Assembly (NCBI RefSeq): GCF_000330505.1
Contig: NW_004443623.1
Span: 56,325-120,324 of the forward strand
DNA from: Entamoeba invadens IP1
Taxonomy: Eukaryota; Evosea; Mastigamoebida; Endamoebidae
Length of the DNA: 64,000 nucleotides
Direction of reading: 5' to 3'
The translations under genes and the position numbers were made by a program. Numbering within the stretch: the stretch's first letter is position 1; every line of letters begins with the position of its first letter. The notes beneath the pieces were generated by a model that worked only from the letters and a program-made list of their open reading frames with translations, was not told the DNA's origin and searched no databases. This document shows positions 24,305 through 33,593 of this stretch, piece by piece.

Positions 24305-27300
24305 TTATTGAACGCATTGGTTTTCCAATTCACAGACCAATTTAGAAGATGTGATCCTTTCGATTTGATTATGTTTCCAACACTTTTCAATAATATCAAA
24401 AAGTTGAGTTGGCATGTTATCTTGCTTTTCTAGACGTTTTCCCGATGTTACGAATTCCGCAATTTTCCATGGAAATTTGAAGAATGTTTTTGGGTATGCA
24501 TTACACCACCCAAGACACTCATACATCATAACACCGAACGAATAAATATCAGCACTCTTTTTGTACTTCTCTTGTTTTAGTATCTCAGGAGCCATATAAG
24601 TAGGTGTACCAATACTTTTAGTGAATGTCATGTTCGTCTGTAACAAATTGACGTTTCTCGAACTTCCAAAGTCAGTTAACTTAGCAATTACTTTTTCTGT
24701 GATATCCAACGAAAAGACTAAGATATTGTCTGGCTTAATATCTCTGTGTAAAATTCCATTTGTATGTAAATACTCAATTCCCTTTGAAGAGTCCAATAAC
24801 ATTTTGGTTCGCACATTTATATTAACTTCTTCATTCTTTTTGTGTTTCATTAAATCTTGTAAACTGCCAAATTGAGCAAATTCGGTGACCATACAAATTT
24901 TACTTGGAACAAATACAGCGCCATAAAAGTGGACGATATACTCACTTCTGAATTTGTCTAACATTGAAACTTCATTTGCAAAGTCTTCAAAACGTTGTTC
25001 GTCGTTTTCTGTCATTGAAAAGTTTGTATTGTTTTTTGTGGTATTTTTCGAAGTGTCATTTGTGTTATAATTTGTACTTTCCTGTGTCGCTGTTCCCGAA
25101 TTAGTTTGTTGTGTATTTGAATTATTCATTTCATTAGTTTTGTTATTTAAATTTGTGTAATTTGCTGTTCCTCCTATTTTGGTTGAGTCGCAATTTTCTA
25201 CAGAAAATTTCATTCGTTTTATAGCAACCAGATTTCCTCTATAAGTTCCTTTATAAACTGTTCCAAACGTGCCTTCTCCTATTTTCTTATCTTCAATCAA
25301 TTCGTGATAATCTAGTCGTGTCGATGGCTTTGTGCTTGCTCGTATTTTGATTAGAATGACTTCTTCTTTCCCCTCGTTCACATCAAGACACACACACGCA
25401 ATTTCATCTTCAATTTTAGACGAAAAATTTGGTGTTATAAACACTTCAAATTCACATGCAAAGTTCTTTTTGAGTGTCACCAATTTAGGTTCTGTTCTAA
25501 TAGAATATTGGTCGCACCCCTCCTTCACAGTAAATTGAATTTTAATTGGCGTTTTCCCTTTGTTACCAATACACAGCAATTCACGACTCTCTACATTGAC
25601 ATCGATGTCTGTGTCACTCTCTCCAGTAAATTCAAGAACCTTTTTGTTACTACAAATCTTCGTTGAAATATTTGTGAACGTCACATTTGATTTTTTCATG
25701 TCGAAAATACAGACTTTGGCTTCTTCTTTTTTCGTCTTTTGTCTCTGGTGTAAATAAATTAACAATAAAATCACTGAAATGGTGCCAAATATGATGACAA
25801 AGAAGATAACCAAAATTGGCACTCCAACTTTCAAAAACAAAGTTTTGTCATCGACACAGGACAACCCATCTTCACTCAATTTCTTGTTATTTTCACATTG
25901 TGTGCAATAATTATGTGAGGCTTTCACACAAAATTGCACTGTTGTGATGTTTTCGCAAAGTTCACTTTTTAATATGTAATTGTTTTTACAGAGTGTACAC
26001 GACACATCAGATGTGCATAATTGGCACTCACTGTTGCATTGATAACACCTGTTATTTGCCAAATTCAAGTAATACTCGTCAGCACACGATTTACACCCAC
26101 TCTTTGTTTTGTCTATACAATTTGTTAAACCATCAAAAGACTGACATAAATACGACTCACTTGGTGTCAAAAAGTAGTTATCAATACATGTCAAACACTT
26201 TGAAATTTCAGTGCATGTGGAACACGATGGATCACATTTGACACAATCGTTCTTGTCTTTAAAATACCCATTTTTACATATGGCACATCCAACATCATTT
26301 GGCATCGAATTTTGACATCGTGAGCGTAAATCACTGGCTAACTCACACTCATTATTGACATTCAAAAAATACAAATCAGTCGAACATGAAAGGCAGTACG
26401 TCGAATTATAACACGTCACACATTTCCCTTCACATGGAAGACACTTGTTGTTTGATAAATAAAACTTTTCGTTGCATTTTACACATCCTTTAGTTGTCAT
26501 TATTTCGCAATTTGTAAGATCATCATTTTTCATATTTTTGAAATTATTTTGATTCTTTTTATCATATTCATTTATAATTAATTTGGTTGAAGTTTTTAAG
26601 TCTTTATTAAATTGGTTATTTAATTTAAAAGTTCTAACTAAAGTGCAACTATTGTCGTAAAGACCATATGTACTTTGACATTCGTAAATCGTTCTAATTG
26701 CATTTGATGTCAATATGAGATATTTCTCTCTAAATGTTGATGGTAAGCAATAACCACTATTTTCCGTATTGCTTTTATAATAAGAAGGTATACACTCTTC
26801 ACATGATACTCCATGAGACCGTTTGCAGTATAGTTGTTCCATTCTAACACAGACATTGTTGTCAATTAAATAATTATTTTCGCACTTTATACACACATTT
26901 TTGTTATATAATACGCAATTTTCAATAACATGTTTTGTACAAGAGTTGTTTTTTAAAATGTAATTTGTATCTTTAGAACATTTAACACAATCACTTTGTT
27001 CATTTTGAATACAATTAATGTCATTATTACACATTTTGGAATTCAAATTAATAACTGCATTTTTGTCACAAGTTAGTGATACCACAGTCTGTTGACTTAA
27101 AATGCACTTTGCGGTGTTTTGGTTGTATTGATTACATAGAGAACATTTATTATTTTCATTAACATATTCATTATCATTACATTTGAATTTTGCATTATTT
27201 CTACTATACGAATCAACATCATTTTGTAACACACACTTGTTGTTGTTATATTCGTAATAATCATCACAATTAAAACAAGTACTTTGCATGTTATTGTTAT

Positions 27301-29542
27301 TAAAGTATTTGCAGGATTGCATGTAACTATAGCACTCACCTATAATAGAAAATCCATTATTACATTCTTCACATGATATTTTCGAGTTACTCACACATGT
27401 TGAATTGTTAGGTATACATTTACCTTTATTTAAATAATAGTTGTCATTACATTTTAAACACTTATTAACATAAAGTTGTGTGGTACATCCATTGTTATAT
27501 TGTAAACACGTTTTATTTGTTTGATTATAATAATAATAGTCTATACACAGAGTACAAATACCATTTGATGCCATATAAGGCGGATAACACTCCAAACATG
27601 TTACTTTATCTCCTGAATATGCACACATCTTACAATTATCAATTTTGTTATAACAATAGTCGCATTTGCTTATTTCACTTTGATATTTATGAGCAGGACA
27701 TACACACTTCCCAATTTGTGTTATAAATTCGCCATTACACGTTATACAAATTTCTGAAAGTTGACTACATGTGTTACAATTGTTTATTTCATTACATAAG
27801 TGACACGTTTTGTTCTTGGGAAAATAATTTGGTTTACATAGTGTACATCCAATAAAAGTATCACAAAAATCAAATGTGCATGATGTATCACAAGGTAAGC
27901 ACTTGTTATCATACAAATAAGTTCCGTTATAACATGACGTACAATTTGTGGACTGAGTTTCACATGTTAAACAGTTTGTATCACATAAAACACAAATTCC
28001 ATCGAGTGAATAATACCCATCATCACATTGTGAACACATAATGGGATATGAATAACACTTTCCAGTCTTACAATTTTCACAAGTATTACAAACTCCATTG
28101 AGATAATACCTCTCTCCTTCAACACATGAAGTGCATTTTGTTGCTGATCCCGTGCAATTGTAACACGTCGAATCACATTTTAGACATTTATTAGACTGTA
28201 AATAATATTTCTCAGCACATTTATAACATGATAATCCAGTGTTTCCACTACACTCAAGGCACTCTGGCGCACATTTATTACAATATCTACCAGTGTTATT
28301 AGAGATAGTATAATATCCTTTATCACACGCATAACAATAAGTCACACGTGAACAGTCGAGACACCCTTCTGAACATTTTTCACACAATCTCGAACTATTC
28401 CGGAAAAAATATGGATAACACTCTCTGCAATAATAATAAGTACAAGACATGCAACCGTCTGTACAAGGAACGCAAGTTCTATTATAAGAACTGTATCTTG
28501 ATTCAAGATAAAATCCATCATAACATCTTGTACAATTTGTTCGATAAGGACCATTGCAACGATAACACTCCGAGTGACATTCATTGCACTCTTTATTTGA
28601 TAAAAAGTAATGGGTATCACAACTCGTGCAATTTTGGCTTGTTGGACCGTTGCAATTATAACAATCTGCACTACATGCAAAGCACTGAGAATTTAACATA
28701 TAGTATCTTGAATAACATGTTTTGCAACTTGATGAAGATGAACTCGAGCAAGAATTACACGAAGAATGACACGCAATACAACTTCCACTTGAATAGTAAT
28801 AATGTGATTTACATGAGGTACATTGATTTGAATTGGGTCCACTGCAATAAAGACACGAAGAATAACAAGAAAGACACGAAGTTCCTGATAGATAGTAATA
28901 TTGATTGCAAGTAACACAACTTGTGGCAGTAGTACAATAATTACATGGAGATGAACATGAATAACAGTAATTGGGATCTTTTAAATAATACCCATTTTTA
29001 CATGAATAACACTGGGTATCTAACCCACCGTAACATGTGACGCACCTATAACTACACGAACTACAAGAGCCTGAAGATAAATAATACCCATCATAGCATT
29101 TGGTGCATGTTGTATCACTACATGTCACACAATTGGTACAGGAGCCTTTTAAAGTCATTGAAGTGTTATTTAATGTAGTGTTTTTATATAATAATCGACT
29201 TAATTCATTTTTATTGCTTTGATGCGATAAAAACGTAAGTTGAAAAGTATTTCGCTGTTTAACATATTGATAACTTGTATTTTTGGTTGAAAAAAATAGA
29301 GTGTGTATTAACGTTAAGTTTGTTATAATAACCAATTTTGTTATTTTATTGCAACATACTTTATAATTGTCGTCAATAAGTGGCAACTCAATTTTATTAT
29401 CCAATGAACTCCACTCGAAAGACACTGGACATTCTTCTTCAATTTCTACACATTGCATCTTATCTGAGTATTTGCACCACTTTATATTCACAATATTGGA
29501 ATTTACAACAAAAAGTAGAAGTAACAAAATAAACATTTTCAT
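24305..29542 (-). CDS. Receptor-like transmembrane kinase (TMK family) with Cys-rich ectodomain
   Basis: 1745 residues, one exon. A signal peptide (MKMFILLLLLFVVNSNIV) is followed by about 1100 residues of Cys-rich furin/VSP-like repeats (C-x2-C spacing, often NGYYL before a C..C). A single membrane segment spans about 1237-1263 (VGVPILVIFFVIIFGTISVI). Inside the cell come an MSP/ASH-like beta domain (about 1290-1400) and a TKL-type kinase: GEGTFGTVYKG (about 1422), VAIKRMK, HRDIKPDN (about 1595), DFGSSRN (about 1622) and MAPEILK. All catalytic residues are present, so an active Ser/Thr or dual kinase is likely. An Asn/Thr-rich insert of about 70 residues separates the VAIK lysine from helix C. 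This layout matches the Entamoeba TMKs described as related to the Gal/GalNAc lectin Igl subunit. The relic at 2447-3694 is a close relative. The ligand is unknown. Confidence 0.95.
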   Translation of the reverse strand: MKMFILLLLLFVVNSNIVNIKWCKYSDKMQCVEIEEECPVSFEWSSLDNKIELPLIDDNYKVCCNKITKLVIITNLTLIHTLFFSTKNTSYQYVKQRNTFQLTFLSHQSNKNELSRLLYKNTTLNNTSMTLKGSCTNCVTCSDTTCTKCYDGYYLSSGSCSSCSYRCVTCYGGLDTQCYSCKNGYYLKDPNYCYSCSSPCNYCTTATSCVTCNQYYYLSGTSCLSCYSSCLYCSGPNSNQCTSCKSHYYYSSGSCIACHSSCNSCSSSSSSSCKTCYSRYYMLNSQCFACSADCYNCNGPTSQNCTSCDTHYFLSNKECNECHSECYRCNGPYRTNCTRCYDGFYLESRYSSYNRTCVPCTDGCMSCTYYYCRECYPYFFRNSSRLCEKCSEGCLDCSRVTYCYACDKGYYTISNNTGRYCNKCAPECLECSGNTGLSCYKCAEKYYLQSNKCLKCDSTCYNCTGSATKCTSCVEGERYYLNGVCNTCENCKTGKCYSYPIMCSQCDDGYYSLDGICVLCDTNCLTCETQSTNCTSCYNGTYLYDNKCLPCDTSCTFDFCDTFIGCTLCKPNYFPKNKTCHLCNEINNCNTCSQLSEICITCNGEFITQIGKCVCPAHKYQSEISKCDYCYNKIDNCKMCAYSGDKVTCLECYPPYMASNGICTLCIDYYYYNQTNKTCLQYNNGCTTQLYVNKCLKCNDNYYLNKGKCIPNNSTCVSNSKISCEECNNGFSIIGECYSYMQSCKYFNNNNMQSTCFNCDDYYEYNNNKCVLQNDVDSYSRNNAKFKCNDNEYVNENNKCSLCNQYNQNTAKCILSQQTVVSLTCDKNAVINLNSKMCNNDINCIQNEQSDCVKCSKDTNYILKNNSCTKHVIENCVLYNKNVCIKCENNYLIDNNVCVRMEQLYCKRSHGVSCEECIPSYYKSNTENSGYCLPSTFREKYLILTSNAIRTIYECQSTYGLYDNSCTLVRTFKLNNQFNKDLKTSTKLIINEYDKKNQNNFKNMKNDDLTNCEIMTTKGCVKCNEKFYLSNNKCLPCEGKCVTCYNSTYCLSCSTDLYFLNVNNECELASDLRSRCQNSMPNDVGCAICKNGYFKDKNDCVKCDPSCSTCTEISKCLTCIDNYFLTPSESYLCQSFDGLTNCIDKTKSGCKSCADEYYLNLANNRCYQCNSECQLCTSDVSCTLCKNNYILKSELCENITTVQFCVKASHNYCTQCENNKKLSEDGLSCVDDKTLFLKVGVPILVIFFVIIFGTISVILLLIYLHQRQKTKKEEAKVCIFDMKKSNVTFTNISTKICSNKKVLEFTGESDTDIDVNVESRELLCIGNKGKTPIKIQFTVKEGCDQYSIRTEPKLVTLKKNFACEFEVFITPNFSSKIEDEIACVCLDVNEGKEEVILIKIRASTKPSTRLDYHELIEDKKIGEGTFGTVYKGTYRGNLVAIKRMKFSVENCDSTKIGGTANYTNLNNKTNEMNNSNTQQTNSGTATQESTNYNTNDTSKNTTKNNTNFSMTENDEQRFEDFANEVSMLDKFRSEYIVHFYGAVFVPSKICMVTEFAQFGSLQDLMKHKKNEEVNINVRTKMLLDSSKGIEYLHTNGILHRDIKPDNILVFSLDITEKVIAKLTDFGSSRNVNLLQTNMTFTKSIGTPTYMAPEILKQEKYKKSADIYSFGVMMYECLGWCNAYPKTFFKFPWKIAEFVTSGKRLEKQDNMPTQLFDIIEKCWKHNQIERITSSKLVCELENQCVQ

Positions 29543-29563
29543 GTTTATTATTATTAGAGTTTT

Positions 29564-29573
29564 GTTTAAAACA
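29564..29573 (-). promoter_or_regulatory. TATA-like element of the TMK gene
   Basis: TGTTTTAAAC on the minus strand, 22-31 bases before the ATG. It resembles the Entamoeba TATA-like motif. This is weak evidence in such AT-rich DNA. Confidence 0.25.
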
Positions 29574-29961
29574 AAGTCAACAAAAATAATTTTTTTGAAT
29601 CAAATATTGTTTAAGTTGAATTGGTATTACAGTCCCTTAAGCCAGCGTTATGAGAAAAGCTCTCCTTTTCGAATTGTTTATCAAAATAAAGTTAATTTAA
29701 TTATAATTATTTTATAATTAATAGTTAATTTTTAAAAACAATATTCGGAAGAATTGTTTTGATAAATATGGAACAATTAAAAAAATGTAATGAATATAAA
29801 TAATAAATTTCTAGTATATATTATAGATATAATGGAAAAACAATCCTAAAATAACACTTTTCTAATAAGTTTAGCCACGATTGACCATTTCCCTGTTAGA
29901 TTTTTTGTTAATTCCCAAAACTGCATTACAATTTTAAAATTTAAGCAATTATTTATAAAAA
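29574..29961. other. AT-rich flank up to the scaffold gap
   Basis: Upstream region of the TMK gene. No gene seen. Confidence 0.5.
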
Positions 29962-30061
29962 NNNNNNNNNNNNNNNNNNNNNNNNNNNNNNNNNNNNNNN
30001 NNNNNNNNNNNNNNNNNNNNNNNNNNNNNNNNNNNNNNNNNNNNNNNNNNNNNNNNNNNNN
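29962..30061. other. Scaffold gap (100 N)
   Basis: Exactly 100 N, the conventional placeholder for a gap of unknown size. Adjacency across it is an assembly claim. Confidence 0.99.
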
Positions 30062-30224
30062 ATATTAATAAATATTAAATATAAAATATATTTATTTATT
30101 CAATATGACATATTATATAAATTAAATCAATATATAAAAATGTAAAACCAAATATTAATTGGAATTTGATAATAATAATAAAAACAGATTGTTCAAAAAA
30201 AATTACAATTATTATTTTTTGTAA

Positions 30225-30371
30225 ATGTTGTCTTCAAAACAACAACGTGGTTCAGAAAGTAAACATCTCAATTTAACTGAGACGACCAAATATGTGTGCA
30301 TTACATTATTTAATTCAAATAAATTTGAACCAATAGTATATATATTTTTATTGATTTACTTGTACTTTTAA
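30225..30371 (+). CDS. Short ORF, possible 5' gene remnant
   Basis: 48 codons, ATG to TAA (MLSSKQQRGSESKHLNLTET, then KYVCITLFN). The first 30 residues have a mixed, non-AT-driven composition; the last part is hydrophobic. It could be the start of a truncated gene. Not recognised. Confidence 0.22.
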   Translation: MLSSKQQRGSESKHLNLTETTKYVCITLFNSNKFEPIVYIFLLIYLYF

Positions 30372-31741
30372 ACCATTTTTTATTTGGGTATTAATTTATC
30401 TGTAAGCATATATTATTTTTTATAATAGCATTTATCGTGTGCATTCGGCTTTTTTTATCATCACTTAAACTGAAATAATTTATTATCAAAATTTTATGAA
30501 TTAAATTCATTTATTGTGTATTGTTTGTTAATCTTTGTGTTTCCTTCTTTCATTACCAATTTTTTAGAAATTGGTATATTTTTCACAATTTGTGGGGTGT
30601 TTCAAAAAAACTCTACAAGGAAAAACTTACTAAATAATTGCCTATGTGTGTTGTGCAAATGTGTTATTACAAATATTTATCATTATGTTCTTTATATCAT
30701 ATTTTTCATTAGGTAACAACAATTGTTTAATTCAAAAAAAAATCATAAACTTAGTCAAATAATTATGAAAACACCGAGTTATTAAATTTTTAATTTGAAT
30801 AATATTATTTAAAATATACACTTTTAGTGGTTTTGAAAAAAAAATGAGTCATTTCACTTTTAAAAACAATCAATAGTATATTTATTACATTTATTAATTA
30901 CTTTATATAATTAGATTTATAACCCCATAATCTTATTCCTTATGATTCAATTAATTCAAAACATACAAACAATCAGTAAGTGTAATTGAATTGTTTGTAT
31001 GGTGGGTTAAGTATGAATAAATTTTTGAAAGCTTTATATAATTAAATAATTATAAATTTGTTATATTTAATTATTTAATATGAATCAAATACTTTATAAT
31101 TCTAATAGTTAATTAAATAATTTAAATTTAATAATAATGAGTAGTTAAATAATAGGAATAATGAATGTTTGATGTTAATAATTCTTAAATACCTGATAAA
31201 AACAATGACAAATATTATTTATTTTGATAAATTTTTGTTATCGTGTTTCAACTTTATTCACAAAAGACATGTTTTTATTTTTTTAGGGTAATTTTCCCAT
31301 ATTTTCAATCATAATAATCTTATTATAATAATTGTTTTGTACAAATGGATTTTTTATTTTCCAAAAATACTTATTAGAGTAATTTTCCCGATTTTTAATC
31401 AAAAACAAAAGCCGCAATTAAAATGTTTGATATTTTCGATGCTTTGTCCTGTTTTCATCCGCCGACACGTGTCAGCCACAATTAGCTTACCGATTTTTTG
31501 GCTGGCCAAAGAAAATTGGTCAATCGTGCTTGAGGAAATGAACATTTACAATTTTAAACATAAATGAGTCATGTTTTCCACAAAAAAACGTGTTATATTA
31601 TTATTTTGTTACATATACTAAAATACAATTTATAATTTTTACATTAAAAACTGTATTAAATTATTCAATAAACATTTCATAGTCAAACCTCTATCAAATA
31701 AAACAAATTCAAAAAAATGAAAATGGTCTCTACGGACCAAA
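30372..31741. other. AT-rich spacer
   Basis: No gene supported. A less AT-rich islet at about 31445-31520 holds the 10-bp palindrome GACACGTGTC and TTTGGCTGGCCAAA. A protein-like phrase around it (DALSCFHPPTRVSHN) is interrupted by stops. Confidence 0.4.
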
Positions 31742-31743
31742 TA

Positions 31744-31944
31744 CAGATCGAGGTGCCAGAAATTTATTGGGTGCCAGAATTATTTTAAGACATGAAATGA
31801 GTTTGGCACCCATTTCCAGATCAATTATTATCATGACAAAAACAAATAATAAACAAAAAATCAAAACCCGAATATTTACATCAATCAATCCTCTAATTTT
31901 TTGGCACCCATTAAATTTTTGGCACCCATTAAATACTCTATCTG
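31744..31944. mobile_element. 201-bp MITE with GGGTGCCA sub-terminal repeats
   Basis: Ends CAGATCGAG and CTCTATCTG with TA outside (31742-31743, 31945-31946). Each arm has two copies of a GGTGCCA-type motif (AGGTGCCAG, GGGTGCCAG; right arm TTGGCACCCATTAAA twice). Too short to code. Confidence 0.75.
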
Positions 31945-31946
31945 TA

Positions 31947-32639
31947 TCCACATTTATCACGCATTTAAAATTATCTATATTCGATATTATGTGACTTATA
32001 TTAAATTTTCATAAAAGTGTCTTAAAAATAAAAGGTTGTTTATCCAATTTATTTATTTTTTGTTATTAATATGTTATTGTTATATAGGTTCACTTTTGAG
32101 TTATAATTTTAATGATAAATAACCAGTTTAAATATTTTTTTTCAATATATAAAATAAATATATTTAAGTAAAAATTATATAAAGTGGTGAAAGTATTTAT
32201 CGCATTCTAAATAAATGTGTTATTTAAAATGTTTAAACAAAACAACAATTTTTACATAGTTTGTTGTAATTCACAACAAAACAATAACTACATACAATGA
32301 ACAAATATAAATTGTTTATTCCATCAAGTTGAACTTTGATTGATTTCAATTGAATTCTGCCTCGATCAACAATTTTGATCAAGTGATATTTGATTGAAGT
32401 TCAACAAAAAAAATATTTTTCTCCTTTGCTTTGATCCGTTCTCTTTATTTTTTGGTCAATTTAAAATTAGAATGTTTACAAATAAACATAATATTCGGCA
32501 CTTTTGGCTCATCTATCTCCTAATCACTTTCCGATATAAAAAACGAATAGAATTTGTCATTTTTTATTTTATAGGATTCATATCAAACAGAAAAAAGAAA
32601 CTCTAATGTGTTAAATATTTAAAATCTGAGCAAAAGTGA
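31947..32639. other. AT-rich spacer
   Basis: No gene supported. The 70-codon frame at 32394-32606 has no recognisable features. Confidence 0.4.
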
Positions 32640-33593
32640 TGCACGGGCTGCGACACAAACAAAGTCGTTTCGTTAACAAACAGTAGTGTTTGTGTTGTGT
32701 GTGATTTTGATGCAAATTGTCGAGTCTGTGCGTCAAGTGGCGAGAGAAAAATCAACACTTGCACTAACAGGACGCACCCAGACGAGAGTGGTAAATGTGT
32801 TCCATGCGACACACAGTGAACAACAGGATGCAAATGCCAAACTGGTGTTTGTGTCAACTACAATTCAAATGGAGTTATTGATGAGTCTGATGGAACAACA
32901 AAGTGTGAGGCGTGCTCTTCTTTTAACACATATTGTTATAAATGTTCATCTGCATTTAACAGAAAGTGTGTGATGTGTAACAATGGATATTACCCAAACG
33001 AAATCGCTATCTGCTTTCAATGTAGCATAATCAACACAAATTCTACGAGTTGCAGCCAAACAAAAAAAGAAGTTCTTGGTGTGCAAAGACCCACAGTACT
33101 TGGCTTTAAACGGGCTTTTTTCAAATTGTGAAATTGGGATTTACAAGAAGACTAACACGACTTGTGAAAGTTGTTATTTTGCAACTGAGTACAGCAATGT
33201 GTGTTCAACACTTTCTGTAGGTGTTTCTAATTGCACCTCTTGTATGGCCCACTATGTGTTGAATGGCGGGAAGTGTCAGTTGTGTCCAAGTGGGAAGTAT
33301 TACAATCCAAAATCAAAGAGCTGTCAAAATAATGATGTAAATTGTCAAATTCAAGTCGAAGAGTCAACTTGTCTTCTATATAACAGCAACTACTTTTTGG
33401 CGAATGGCGTTTGCCAACAAACAACTCGATGTCAAAGTCCGTCCAACACCACAATGTCTTCGTGTGACTGTTATGACCATATTTCAGTCAACTCCGATTG
33501 CAAAGACAATTTGACAAACTGATAAAACCAAAAAGTTGAAAAGGGAAATTCTGTTTGTATTTATTGCAACAGTGCCACCCAAAAAAATTATTG
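32640..33593 (+). pseudogene. Decayed Cys-rich (C-x2-C repeat) surface-protein gene
   Basis: A Cys-rich frame (CTGCDTNKVV...VCVVCDFDANCRVCASSG) runs from 32640 to a TGA at 32817. The same frame goes on (CKCQTGVCVNYNSNGV, NRKCVMCNNGYYPNEIAICF) until a frameshift in the A7 run at 33062-33068. The next frame carries NTTCESCYFATEYSNVCSTL, VSNCTSCMAHYVLNGGKCQL and GKYYNPKSKSCQN to stops at 33520-33525, then a last bit (GNSVCIYCNSATQ). The repeats resemble the furin/VSP-like ectodomain of Entamoeba TMKs and lectin-like proteins. No signal peptide, membrane segment or kinase is attached. A sister relic lies at 40081-40720. Confidence 0.75.

Noticed and set aside
27097..28914. Several long frames inside the Cys-rich region of the TMK, on both strands
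   Set aside because: Shadows created by the repeated Cys codons of the real gene.
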